DNA of 34,045 nt from Hydrogenimonas sp. (GCA_015494675.1 WGAW01000066.1:1-34045), one strand, 5' to 3'. Positions 24,039 through 32,729 are shown, counted from the first letter of the stretch. Numbers and translations: made by a program. The notes: generated by a model from the letters alone, not told the origin.

Positions 24039-24044
24039 ATTGTA
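24039..24044 (-). promoter_or_regulatory. Predicted -10 box for the dehydrogenase gene
   Basis: TACAAT on the minus strand (GGTACAATATTTG), 44 bases before the dehydrogenase ATG. The start site would fall near 24032, inside the inverted repeat at 24015-24038. Confidence 0.5.
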
Positions 24045-24079
24045 CCACCCATGGAGCCCATAAAGTTAACAGCCGGTTT

Positions 24080-24103
24080 TTCACACCCTATACACGGTGT
24101 GAA
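24080..24103. repeat. Perfect inverted repeat TTCACACC-N8-GGTGTGAA
   Basis: Two 8-base arms with an 8-base spacer (CTATACAC), centred 65 bases (about six helical turns) from the centre of the repeat at 24015-24038 but with unrelated arm sequence. It is followed on the plus strand by AT-rich DNA. With no plus-strand gene ending here, an operator is likelier than a terminator. Confidence 0.6.
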
Positions 24104-24254
24104 TAATTTTTATTACCTCACTATCATTTCTACTTCACAACGGTATGGATGATACGATCATACTTCAAAAGCGGCAGTCGTATGTTCGTTGAAAAGGCGA
24201 CAGCGGTTTCGTAACAAGCTCCAAAAGTTCAGGGTTTTAAGAGGTCCGCTTAAG

Positions 24255-24260
24255 TACAAT
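24255..24260 (+). promoter_or_regulatory. Possible -10 box for mgtE
   Basis: TTAAGTACAATCGC contains TACAAT, 46 bases before the mgtE ATG. A TTTTAA stretch lies near the -35 position. Moderate support only. Confidence 0.4.
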
Positions 24261-24306
24261 CGCTCTTATCGAAACGCAAACAGCCGCACACGACAGGAGA
24301 AGAGGC

Positions 24307-25671
24307 ATGGATCGCAACATAGAAGAGCTCGGAATCGAAATCGAACGCCGTATCAGGCTCTTTACCGAAGGCATGGACGAAAATGCCCAGGCGTACGAGA
24401 TTGCCGAACTTCTCGAGCAGATGCGCGAAGTTGACAAAAAGCGTTTCATCGATCTTCTGAAATCTTTCCCGGAAGACCTCAAGGCGGACGTACTTTCGGA
24501 GCTTTCCAAAAACGCACAGGAAGACGCTCTCGAAGCGATAGATGCGAAAGAGCTCGCCGATATCATCGAAGAGATGGATACCGACGACGCCGCCGACATA
24601 GTCCAGCAGATCGAGGAGATCGACGAAACGAAAGCCGAAGAGGTCCTCGACGAGATAGACAAAGAAGAGAGCAGGGTCATCCGCGAACTCATCAGTTACG
24701 ATGAGAATGAAGCCGGCGCACACATGCAGACCGAACTCTTCAAAGCCTATATAGACGAGACGATCGGCGACTCTGTAAAACGGCTCAAGCAGATGAAGGC
24801 GGAGGGCGGCCTCGACAACGCATACCACGTCTTCATAGTCGACAACAGAGACCGTTTCATGGGAATGATGCCGATGGAGGACCTCGTTTTGCAGGGACCC
24901 GACGAAATCTATCGTAATGTACTGGCCAAAGAGGGTGCGTTGACCGTGGCGGTGAACCCGAAAGATTCGATCGACAAAGTGATCGAACTGGCCGGTAACT
25001 ACAACATGAATGTCATACCGGTCGTAGACGAGTTCGGTATTCTTCTCGGTCGAATCACGGCCGACGACATCTACGACCTTATGGAGAAGCAGGCGACCGA
25101 CCAGATCTACGGCATGGCCGGTGTGCAGGAGGAGTCGGAAGAGAGCGAAAGCCTGCTCGAAGCCGGAAAATCGAGGGCCGTATGGCTCGGGATAAACCTC
25201 CTGACGGCGATCGCGGCATCTGTCGTGATAGGCTTTTTCGACTCTACCATTCAGTCTATAGTGGCTCTGGCCGTTTTGATGCCGATAGTCGCATCGATGG
25301 GGGGCAACGCCGGCACACAGTCGCTCACCGTTACGGTCCGTCAGCTGGCACTGGGAGATATAGACCCGAAGGAAGCCAAACGTGTCATCACGAAAGAGGT
25401 TCTGCTCTCGCTCGGAAACGGACTGATATATGCGGTCGTTATGGGAGTTATAGCATACCTCTGGTTCGACATGCCGCTTCTGGGTCTCGTGATCGCCCTA
25501 TCGATGGTGATAAACCTGCTTGCGGCCGGATTCTTCGGGGCCACTATCCCCCTGATCCTAAAGGGCCTCGGCGTCGACCCGGCGGTAGGCTCGACCGTTC
25601 TGCTTACAACCGTCACCGACGTGGTGGGCTTTTTCAGCTTCCTCGGTCTGGCGACACTGATTCTACTATAA
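24307..25671 (+). CDS. mgtE: MgtE-type magnesium transporter
   Basis: A 454-residue MgtE channel. Seen: an N-terminal superhelical, very acidic domain (about 30-135; LADIIEEMDTDDAADIVQQI), a pair of CBS domains (about 138-262; VFIVDNRDRFMGMMPMEDLV and NVIPVVDEFGILLGRITADD), the linking 'plug' helix, and five membrane segments (about 290-453) with MPIVASMGGNAGTQSLT near 325 and GLGVDPAVGST near 421, followed by TTVTDVVGFFSFLG. These are the gating Mg sites and pore residues of the family. The ATG has AGGAG seven bases upstream. The next gene begins only nine bases after the stop, so the transporter and the M1/ChaN fusion likely share a transcript. Confidence 0.95.
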   Translation: MDRNIEELGIEIERRIRLFTEGMDENAQAYEIAELLEQMREVDKKRFIDLLKSFPEDLKADVLSELSKNAQEDALEAIDAKELADIIEEMDTDDAADIVQQIEEIDETKAEEVLDEIDKEESRVIRELISYDENEAGAHMQTELFKAYIDETIGDSVKRLKQMKAEGGLDNAYHVFIVDNRDRFMGMMPMEDLVLQGPDEIYRNVLAKEGALTVAVNPKDSIDKVIELAGNYNMNVIPVVDEFGILLGRITADDIYDLMEKQATDQIYGMAGVQEESEESESLLEAGKSRAVWLGINLLTAIAASVVIGFFDSTIQSIVALAVLMPIVASMGGNAGTQSLTVTVRQLALGDIDPKEAKRVITKEVLLSLGNGLIYAVVMGVIAYLWFDMPLLGLVIALSMVINLLAAGFFGATIPLILKGLGVDPAVGSTVLLTTVTDVVGFFSFLGLATLILL

Positions 25672-25680
25672 GGAGTGGGC

Positions 25681-28539
25681 GTGAAAAAAGTGTTTTTGAT
25701 CTTGATGATCTCGATAGGCTCCATCCTTGCGCATGAGTGCAGGTATGAGATGAGTCTATCTTTGGATACGCAAAAAGGCGTGCTTGAAGGGGTGGCGAAG
25801 ATCACAACAGACCACGACTCCGTTTCGCTTCTGGATACACGGGCCAATATAACCTCCATAAAAAATGCAAGGCTCGTCGTAAAAGAGAACAGACCGGTAC
25901 TGTTGAAAGCTTCGAAAAACGATCCGATCGAGCTCTCGTTTCTTTACGGCTTCGATCCGGGTGTACAAGATGTTTTGCTGCTCGAAGGGTGGTATCCGGC
26001 GATAGATCTCATGTGCAGGTATGAAACCGTCGTAAAGGCGCCCGGCATGAAGATCGTCACGGAGGCTACGGATACAAAAGAGTTGAAAAAAGGCACAATC
26101 TACAGGTACGACCATCCGCTCGATGCGCTCCATCTAGTAGCCTCTTCCCGCTATAAAACAGAGACCATCAAGAGCAGAAGCGGCGTAACGCTCTCTACCT
26201 ATCTCTACCCCGAAGATAGCCGTCTATCGGACACCTATCTCAAAAAGAGCGCCGACTACTTTTCGAAATACAAAGAGATGTTCGGTTTCACCCCCTTTAG
26301 AGACTTTTCGATAGCGGAGGCTCCGTTTCCGGCGGGTTACTCGATGCCTACATTTACCCTGATAGGGAAGCAGATAATAGACAAACCCTTTGTTCTGAAC
26401 TCTTCACTGGGTCACGAGATCGTACACCAGTGGTTCGGAAACTACGTCTACGCGCCGTACCGCGGCAACTGGGTAGAGGGGCTTACAACCTTCTATTCCG
26501 ACTATCTCTACGCCGAAGAGTCGAACCGGGGCGCAGAGTACAGAAAAGATCTTCTCGTTAAATATGACTCATATGTCGATTCGTCGAACGAAATCGCTCT
26601 CATAGAGTTCACTTCCAAGACAAAAGAGAGCAAAAACGCCGTCGGTTACGGCAAGTCCGCCTTCTTTTTCTACATGCTGGAAAAGAAGATAGGCGAAGAT
26701 GCCTTTAATCGCGGTATCGAGAAACTCTTGAAAGAGTACCCCTACAAAACCGCGAGCTACAAAGATCTTCGTAAGATTTTCGAAGAGGTTTCCGGCCAAA
26801 AACTGCTCGACTTTTTCAAGACGTGGGTATACAGGAAGGGAGCATTCGATTTCAGGCTCTCAAACATCGGCCTGAGCTACATAGACGACAGATACATCCT
26901 CGAATTCGATATCCGCAGCAACGGAATGCTATCGCATCTTCCCATCAAAGTGTGCTCCGACAGCGAGTGCCTGTGGGAGACGATTGATCTTGGCAAAAAA
27001 ACCCACAGACTCGAACTCGACATAGAACCTAAAAAGATCGTCGTCGACGAAAACTACGAGATATTCCGGCGTCTGGCCCCTGAAGAGGTTCCGCCCGTGA
27101 TTTCACGTATCCTCGACGGTGACGTAACCGTCATAGTCGATCGCAAAGATAAAAGACGCTTTTCAAAGATGTTGAAAGTCTTTAAAAATGTGGTCTACTC
27201 GGACGAGGTTAAGTATGATGCATTGAAAAAGAGCGACATCCTCGTTCTCGGTGCCGCGAACAGCTTTTTGAAACAGATAGCGATCGACTTTAAAATGGAA
27301 GGGGATACAAAGATAGAGCTTTTTAAAAACCCTTTCGATAAATCACGTGTCGTCGCCGTATTCGAAAGCGAAAAACTGTCGCGTTCGATCTTTTTCAGAC
27401 TCAGACACCTCGGTAAATACTCCACCGTAGTAATAAAAAACGGCAAAATCGTGAAAAAGAGTACGAAACCGTCGCAAAAAGGGGTGATCTTCACCGTTCC
27501 GAGCGGCTCATACGCTCTCAAACCGAATCTCGACCCTCTTGGCTCCATCTTCCCCGATCTGACGCAACAGAGGGTTGTTTTCATAGGGGAACAGCACACC
27601 AGATTTTCGAACCATCTCAACCAGCTCAAAATCATAAAGGCGATGGTGAAAGCGGGTAAAAAGGTAGCCATCGGCATGGAGATGTTTCAAGAGCCCTACC
27701 AGAAGTATCTCGACCTCTATATAGACGGGAAGATTTCCGAGAAGGAGATGCTGAAAAAGACCGAGTACTTCAAACGGTGGAAATACAACTACCACCTCTA
27801 TCGCCCCATAATTCTTTACGCAAAAAAGATGAAGCTGCCGATCGTAGCGCTCAACATAGAGAAGGAGATTACAAGAAAAGTTGTAAGAAAGGGTATCGAC
27901 TCTCTCGATACCGGGGAGAAAAGCAGGGTCCCGGAGTCGATCGACTTTTCCAATGCCAGATACAAAGATGAGCTGCGAAACATCTTTTCGAGTCACAGCT
28001 CAAAAAGTTTCAAAAATTTCGACGAGTTCTACTATGCCCAGCTTTTGTGGGATGAGACGATGGCCAAAAACGTATCCCGATTCCTGAAAAAACATCCCGA
28101 TTACTCCATGGCCGTTCTGGCCGGAAACGGACATGTGATGTTCGGTTTCGGAATACCCGACAGAGTCAAAAGGAGAGGTATTCACAGATATAAAATCGTA
28201 ATCAACTCCATGAAGCCGAAACCGGGCATAGCGGACTATCTTCTCTACCCGGAACCGATAGAGACCGCGAAAGAGAAAAAGATCGGCGTCTACCTCGAGG
28301 GTGACGAGAAGCTCAAAGTCGTAAAACTGGTCGACAACTCTCCGGCAAAAAGAGCAGGTATAGAGAAAGACGATCTAATAGTGGCGATAGACGGGGCGGA
28401 GGTCAAAACGATACCGGATCTGAAACTGGAACTCTTCTTTACCGGCGAAAAGGCCGAAATCACCGTATTGAGAAACGGCAGGCGCGTTAAAATCCCTATC
28501 TCTTTCGAAGAGCCCGCCCAGGCTCATAAGAGAGGTTAG
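25681..28539 (+). CDS. Exported M1-type metallopeptidase fused to ChaN-like and PDZ domains
   Basis: A 952-residue secreted protein. The GTG at 25681 is chosen because AAGGAG ends five bases before it and a signal peptide (MKKVFLILMISIGSILA) follows; a GTG at 25675 overlaps that ribosome site. Seen: an N-terminal beta domain; FPAGYSMPTFTLIG near 216, at the place of the M1 exopeptidase G-x-M-E-N loop; zinc site HEIVHQW at 245-251 with the third ligand Glu 266 in NWVEGL; Tyr 323 in GYGKSAFFFYML. Then a linker domain, a ChaN-like (PF04187 type) domain about 625-845 with VVFIGEQHTRFSNH, GMEMFQEP, RWKYNYHLYRP and LAGNGHVMFGFG, and a C-terminal PDZ domain about 868-942 (VDNSPAKRAGIEKDDLIVAI). ChaN binds haem in Campylobacter. 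The protein likely acts in the periplasm. Its 3' end overlaps the convergent gene by 44 bases. Confidence 0.85.
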   Translation: MKKVFLILMISIGSILAHECRYEMSLSLDTQKGVLEGVAKITTDHDSVSLLDTRANITSIKNARLVVKENRPVLLKASKNDPIELSFLYGFDPGVQDVLLLEGWYPAIDLMCRYETVVKAPGMKIVTEATDTKELKKGTIYRYDHPLDALHLVASSRYKTETIKSRSGVTLSTYLYPEDSRLSDTYLKKSADYFSKYKEMFGFTPFRDFSIAEAPFPAGYSMPTFTLIGKQIIDKPFVLNSSLGHEIVHQWFGNYVYAPYRGNWVEGLTTFYSDYLYAEESNRGAEYRKDLLVKYDSYVDSSNEIALIEFTSKTKESKNAVGYGKSAFFFYMLEKKIGEDAFNRGIEKLLKEYPYKTASYKDLRKIFEEVSGQKLLDFFKTWVYRKGAFDFRLSNIGLSYIDDRYILEFDIRSNGMLSHLPIKVCSDSECLWETIDLGKKTHRLELDIEPKKIVVDENYEIFRRLAPEEVPPVISRILDGDVTVIVDRKDKRRFSKMLKVFKNVVYSDEVKYDALKKSDILVLGAANSFLKQIAIDFKMEGDTKIELFKNPFDKSRVVAVFESEKLSRSIFFRLRHLGKYSTVVIKNGKIVKKSTKPSQKGVIFTVPSGSYALKPNLDPLGSIFPDLTQQRVVFIGEQHTRFSNHLNQLKIIKAMVKAGKKVAIGMEMFQEPYQKYLDLYIDGKISEKEMLKKTEYFKRWKYNYHLYRPIILYAKKMKLPIVALNIEKEITRKVVRKGIDSLDTGEKSRVPESIDFSNARYKDELRNIFSSHSSKSFKNFDEFYYAQLLWDETMAKNVSRFLKKHPDYSMAVLAGNGHVMFGFGIPDRVKRRGIHRYKIVINSMKPKPGIADYLLYPEPIETAKEKKIGVYLEGDEKLKVVKLVDNSPAKRAGIEKDDLIVAIDGAEVKTIPDLKLELFFTGEKAEITVLRNGRRVKIPISFEEPAQAHKRG

Positions 28540-30568
28540 AGTCGTCGGCCGTTATTATCACTTCAGGCTCTCCGTCATAAAAATAGGGCTGCTCGAAGAG
28601 CCGCTCCTTTATGGAGGGCCGCTCTATTTGCAGCGAAACGTCGCGCGATTTAGGAAATATATTCCCGATCGATTCGACGGCAAAAGCTTCCGCTTCGTTC
28701 AGATCTTCGGTAAATAGCGGGTAGAACCCGAAATTGAACCCTTTTACCGCATCTGCCGTCGCTACGTAGACTCTTTTGCCGGCATACTCCATACGGGCAT
28801 CCCAGAGCCTTAGAATGTAGATAGAGGCGTTACGCTCTTCGTAGAGGGAGCAGGAGGGCGTTTCATACCTCCAAAAGAGCGGAAAATAAATATTTTTTCT
28901 ACTCCCGGCATCCTTCCACCCGGCCGACTCAAGCTTTTTGCAGATATCGACCCCCTCTTCAACCACAAGCGCCAGATTTACGGGCAGACTCTCTATTCCG
29001 AATATGTTTCTCGTAAACCGGCTCTCTTCATCCGAAAAGATTTCGGAAATCTCCGTTATGCGCTCCATCTCTTTTTTTGTCTGCGGCGCCGGTTTGTAGC
29101 GGTATTCGCTTCCGAAAAAGGCGAACAGGGTCACAGAGAGCAGCACGACGACCGCACTCAAAGGTTTTGCGTGGGGTAACGGCTCTTTTCGGGGCGGACG
29201 GTTTGTGAATGTCATCCACTCAAGCAGAGCGGCGGCGGCGCTCACCCAGAGCAGACCGAGCAGATACCCCCCGTAAACGTCGCTCAGATAGTGCTCGCCC
29301 AGATATATTCTGCTCACTCCTATCAAAAGAGCGAGCGAGAGGGCGGCAAAAAATGTATTGACCCTCATTTTGAGGCTCTTTGTGTTTCTGATTATAAGGT
29401 AGGCCAGAAATCCGTAGAAGGTGACGGCGAGAAGCGCGTGCGCACTCGGAAACGAGTAACTCGGCTCATAATATAGTGCCGTCTCGGGTCTTTGCCTCTG
29501 AAAAAGGAGTTTGACGCCGTAAACCAGGAATGCAGATCCGAGCAGTGAAAAGTAGAGGGCTATCAACTCCCTGTATCTGCCGTAGAGAATCAAAAAAACG
29601 GTCGCGGCGGCGCAAAAGAGAGCCACCGATTCGATCTTTCCGAGATATGTCACCCATGTAAAGAAACGGGTCAATTCGGGAGTCCGCCACTGCTGCACAA
29701 GATTTGCGACGATCCTGTCGGCGTATACTATCGGATCCCTGCTCAAAAGGTCCTCCGCAACGCCTCCAAGAAGAGCCGAAAAGAGTATAAGAAGTAGAGT
29801 GAAGAGAGTCAAAGTAAGACCGTAGAACGATCTTCTGTCGAAACGGTTCTGTAGAAACGTTGCCGTTTTGGAGTGCGAAGATAGATACGACTTGACATAC
29901 GGATTGCTCAGAAAAGCCCGCCCCATCGAAAGTACTATCGATTTCAGCACAGGGGCGCTGCGCATTATGAAACGCTTCAGAGTGAAGAGTATCAGAAACG
30001 AAACGGCGAGCAGCGCCAAAAATGTTACCGTTCTTGAAAGCCATATCTGCGCCAGTGACAACGATGCCGAAAAGATATATCCGACTCCTATAAATTCAAG
30101 GCTCCAGCCGACGGCTCCGAGAAAATCCCATATCAAAAACTTCTGCGGATCCATTCTGAGTGAACCGGCGAGAAACGGAATACTCTCTTTCATGGCAGGC
30201 AAAAAACGGGCTATGAATACAGATTTCGCTCCGTGAGAGTTTAGAAAACGGTGTGCGGAATCGACCCTCTCGTCCGATATATGAAGCCACGCTCTTTTCA
30301 AAAGTTCCACCCCGTAGCGTCTGCCGAGAAGATAGTTTGCGACATCCGCCGTATAGGCGCCCGCGACGGCGAAGATGAGTACGGTTTCTATATCGAGATA
30401 ACCCTGCCCCGCAAGCAGACCCATAAAAAGAAGAAGTGTCGAACCGGGTATCAGAAATCCCAGCCCGAGAAGAGTTTCGGAAAATGCGGCAAAAAATGCG
30501 AACCAGGCGGTATAGCTTTTAAAGTGTTCGACAAACGCAAAGACGGTATTCTGAAGAAGATCGGACAT
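28496..30568 (-). CDS. DedA - PAP2 phosphatase - LssY-like multidomain membrane protein
   Basis: A 690-residue inner-membrane protein with three parts. Residues 1-200: DedA/SNARE-associated domain, with FLIPGSTLLLFMGLLAGQG near 38 and FIARFLPAMKESIPFLAGSL near 118. Residues 240-450: PAP2-type lipid phosphatase with all three motifs, KLLFQRQRP (353-361), FPSAHA (373-378) and SRIYLGEHYLSD (419-430). Residues 490-690: a C-terminal soluble region resembling the LssY C-terminus (IESLPVNLALVVEEG, FPLFWRYET, RVYVATADAV). It probably handles undecaprenyl or phosphatidic acid phosphates, with DedA acting as lipid transporter. The ATG has AAGGGAG nine bases upstream. Its 3' end overlaps the M1/ChaN gene on the other strand. 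Confidence 0.88.
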   Translation of the reverse strand: MSDLLQNTVFAFVEHFKSYTAWFAFFAAFSETLLGLGFLIPGSTLLLFMGLLAGQGYLDIETVLIFAVAGAYTADVANYLLGRRYGVELLKRAWLHISDERVDSAHRFLNSHGAKSVFIARFLPAMKESIPFLAGSLRMDPQKFLIWDFLGAVGWSLEFIGVGYIFSASLSLAQIWLSRTVTFLALLAVSFLILFTLKRFIMRSAPVLKSIVLSMGRAFLSNPYVKSYLSSHSKTATFLQNRFDRRSFYGLTLTLFTLLLILFSALLGGVAEDLLSRDPIVYADRIVANLVQQWRTPELTRFFTWVTYLGKIESVALFCAAATVFLILYGRYRELIALYFSLLGSAFLVYGVKLLFQRQRPETALYYEPSYSFPSAHALLAVTFYGFLAYLIIRNTKSLKMRVNTFFAALSLALLIGVSRIYLGEHYLSDVYGGYLLGLLWVSAAAALLEWMTFTNRPPRKEPLPHAKPLSAVVVLLSVTLFAFFGSEYRYKPAPQTKKEMERITEISEIFSDEESRFTRNIFGIESLPVNLALVVEEGVDICKKLESAGWKDAGSRKNIYFPLFWRYETPSCSLYEERNASIYILRLWDARMEYAGKRVYVATADAVKGFNFGFYPLFTEDLNEAEAFAVESIGNIFPKSRDVSLQIERPSIKERLFEQPYFYDGEPEVIITADDSNLSYEPGRALRKR

Positions 30569-30597
30569 CGGCAGCGTCTCCCTTCCGTGATACCAAA

Positions 30598-30603
30598 ACT
30601 ATA
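30598..30603 (-). promoter_or_regulatory. Possible -10 box for the DedA-PAP2 gene
   Basis: ACTATTTTGCTATAGTTTTGG on the minus strand's interval holds TATAGT preceded by TTTTGC, in the 58-base gap after the histidine kinase gene. The start site would be near 30591, 23 bases before the ATG. Confidence 0.4.
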
Positions 30604-30626
30604 GCAAAATAGTCTATAGCTTCCGA

Positions 30627-31529
30627 TCAACCCTCCAGCAGAATCGTAAAGACGGCACCCTCTTTGGAGTTTTCCACCCTGAGTTCACCGCCACAGTGCT
30701 CCTCGACAATGATTTTGCTCATATACAGACCTATTCCGGTGCCCTTTTCATCCTTTGTGGAGAAGTCCGGCTCGAAGATACGCCCCAAAATGGCCGGATC
30801 GACTCCGCCGCCGTTGTCGCGTACCTGAAGATAGTGCATGCCATCCTCAAAACCTGCTTCTATATCTATGCGGGGGTTCTCCACCCCCCTCTCTGTGAGA
30901 ACATCCTCGGAATTTTTCACGAGGTTCAAAACGACCTGCTTTATCTCGTTCGGATAGCTGGAAAAGCGACGACTATTGTCCAGATCGTATTCGACGACAA
31001 TGGAACTCTTTTTCAAAGAGGCTTCGATGATTCCCTTCAGACTCTCCACAATCTCTTTGAATGAGGTTTCGGTACGCCTCTTTCCGTCTTTGAAAAATGT
31101 TCTGAAATCCTCGATCGTCTCACTAAGGTGGTGGACATATGTCACAATCTTCTCAAGCCCCTCGATAACCGATTCATCATCGGCTTCACCCATCATCTTC
31201 TTCAGCTTCAGATCCGAAGCGGTCAGGCTTATGGCGTTTAGAGGCTGCCTCCATTGATGGGCGATCATGCTTATCATCTCTCCCATAGTTGCGAGCCTCG
31301 ACTGACGAATCATCCGCCACGACTGCTCCCTGTTTCTCTCGAGCGCCTCCTGCATCTCTTCGGAAGCTATCTCCAAAGAGCGGTCGAGCATCTTCAGACT
31401 CTTCTCATTCTCATTGTAGGAGGCCTCCACAAGCTTCAGAAACTTTTCGAACTTTTGCGGATCTATCGACTCTATAGACTCTATGCCGCACTTTTTCAGC
31501 TGCCTCTTCAGGAGTCTGTTTTGAGTCAT
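30627..31529 (-). CDS. Soluble sensor histidine kinase, coupled to the FIST gene
   Basis: A 300-residue histidine kinase without membrane segments. Seen: a helical N-terminal coiled coil (1-85), the H-box MISMIAHQWRQPLNAIS with His 91, N-box PNEIKQVVLNLVKNSEDVL with Asn 206, G1 box DNGGG near 238 and G2 box GTGIGLYMSK near 263. The H-box HQWRQPLN is the HisKA class. The frame opens at 31547, but the ATG at 31529 overlaps the FIST stop as ATGA, the likely start. It has no sensor domain of its own, so the co-transcribed FIST protein is the probable input (inference from FIST/kinase genetics). No response regulator lies in the window. The domain order is complete. Confidence 0.9.
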   Translation of the reverse strand: MTQNRLLKRQLKKCGIESIESIDPQKFEKFLKLVEASYNENEKSLKMLDRSLEIASEEMQEALERNREQSWRMIRQSRLATMGEMISMIAHQWRQPLNAISLTASDLKLKKMMGEADDESVIEGLEKIVTYVHHLSETIEDFRTFFKDGKRRTETSFKEIVESLKGIIEASLKKSSIVVEYDLDNSRRFSSYPNEIKQVVLNLVKNSEDVLTERGVENPRIDIEAGFEDGMHYLQVRDNGGGVDPAILGRIFEPDFSTKDEKGTGIGLYMSKIIVEEHCGGELRVENSKEGAVFTILLEG

Positions 31530-32674
31530 TTCGTACACTTTTCCCATATCCGGGTAAGGGTCATAGTCTGGTTAAGAAGGTCGCACCGTCCGTTCGTACG
31601 TGTAGATATCTCTCCGTAGGAGTAGAAACCGACCATCTTTACGGACGGAGGAAATATGTCTCTCACAACTTCCAACTCATCTTCGCTTCTTTGGCCCAGA
31701 ACAAGCCTCCTGCCTACGCAGCTTACCGCTATCAGGATGGCCTCTTCTCCTTCATATTCATCGCTATCGATCTGCAGTGCGGCCTGTTCCGCGCCGCTTA
31801 CGAGATTGTCGAAATTGGCCTTCATGAAAGATGCGGAGCTGCCCTGCTCTATATCTCCGGCGAACGTTATGGAGTTCTCTTTTTCGTCTATCGCAACTAT
31901 GGTCCTGACCTTTGGCTCCTCGTCACCTCTTCTCACCTGCAGCGGAAATAGCAGTCCGGAAGCGGGGAGTTCGTCGGCATACTCGCCCAAATACCTCTTA
32001 TAGAGCTCCAAAGCCGGCTTGTTGTCGAGTGAATAGAGTACGTTCCCTTTTGCCCGTGTCACTCTCCTGTCGATGCCGAAGCGGTCCCAGCCCCCCTGCG
32101 AACCGAACTCCACATGAAGGTTGTCGCCGTAAAACCCTACTGCCGTCACATAGTTCTGCTTCAATCTACGCCCGACAACCACCCATGTAGACTCGAAGCG
32201 GTTCTCATCGCCCGCAAGGGCGCCGGTTACTACAGCTTTAGAGCGCTCCAGGCTTCTGTTTATCCCTCTCGTCAGCTCCGAACCGTTGACATTGAGTCCG
32301 TCGCTCAAAACAAAAACCCCTCTGAGAGATCCATGATCGTCAAGAGTCTTTATGAGATTCTCACCGATTGCAAAGTCATCTGAGACTGAATCCGCACTGC
32401 ATGCCGCAACTCTTATCTTCGAACACTCAAAACGGATGACCGCTGCAGAGATTCCCCCGGAATAGAGCTCATCTTCAAATATCTCTCCGGCTGTCGAACA
32501 CCCCACGACTTTGGACTCGGGGTATGACGAGATCAGCTCTTTCAAGCCGATATGCCCGTCATCTATATCCGGATCGCCGAATATGATGACAAGACTGTTT
32601 TCAGAATCGAGCCCCCTGTCGAACGGTCTGTTCCACCCTCTTTCAGGCATATATAGGTATGTATCGAGCCGCAA
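31526..32674 (-). CDS. FIST-domain signal sensor protein
   Basis: A 382-residue protein made of FIST_N (about 25-210) and FIST_C (about 220-365) domains, found as small-ligand sensors in bacterial signalling (amino acid binding has been proposed). Seen: LVIIFGDPDIDDGH near 28, VVGCSTAGEIFEDELYSGGI near 56-75, GVFVLSDGLNVNGSEL near 118-133, VVTGALAGDENRFEST near 147, and MVGFYSYGEIS near 349, the typical FIST ending. Translation begins at TTG 32674 with AAAGGA five bases upstream. It overlaps the histidine kinase by ATGA, so the two are translated together. No membrane segments. A TATAAT box lies 50 bases upstream. Confidence 0.9.
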   Translation of the reverse strand: MRLDTYLYMPERGWNRPFDRGLDSENSLVIIFGDPDIDDGHIGLKELISSYPESKVVGCSTAGEIFEDELYSGGISAAVIRFECSKIRVAACSADSVSDDFAIGENLIKTLDDHGSLRGVFVLSDGLNVNGSELTRGINRSLERSKAVVTGALAGDENRFESTWVVVGRRLKQNYVTAVGFYGDNLHVEFGSQGGWDRFGIDRRVTRAKGNVLYSLDNKPALELYKRYLGEYADELPASGLLFPLQVRRGDEEPKVRTIVAIDEKENSITFAGDIEQGSSASFMKANFDNLVSGAEQAALQIDSDEYEGEEAILIAVSCVGRRLVLGQRSEDELEVVRDIFPPSVKMVGFYSYGEISTRTNGRCDLLNQTMTLTRIWEKCTK

Positions 32675-32723
32675 AAAAATCCTTTGATAATTTTCTAAAA
32701 CCCTAAATAAACACTACTCTCAA

Positions 32724-32729
32724 ATTATA
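32724..32729 (-). promoter_or_regulatory. Predicted -10 box for the FIST-kinase operon
   Basis: A perfect TATAAT on the minus strand (AGATATATAATTTGAG), with a start site near 32717, 43 bases before the TTG start of the FIST gene and just downstream of the hairpin at 32748-32800 that ends the gpmA transcript. Confidence 0.6.

Larger units (their letters stand above)
23996..24306. other. Divergent intergenic region between the dehydrogenase and mgtE (311 bases)
   Basis: No gene seen. It contains a minus-strand -10 box (24039-24044), two unrelated 8-8-8 inverted repeats (24015-24038 and 24080-24103), a small ATGAT-ACG-ATCAT repeat near 24149-24161, a possible plus-strand -10 (24255-24260), and the mgtE ribosome site AGGAG at about 24295. 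About 45 bases separate the likely mgtE start site from its ATG, too short for a magnesium M-box riboswitch. Confidence 0.6.

Noticed and set aside
24149..24161. ATGAT-ACG-ATCAT small inverted repeat
   Set aside because: Five-base arms in an AT-rich gap can easily arise by chance; listed only inside the intergenic description.
24261..24306. Possible Mg-sensing M-box riboswitch before mgtE
   Set aside because: The likely leader is only about 45 bases, far too short, and I see no fitting helices.
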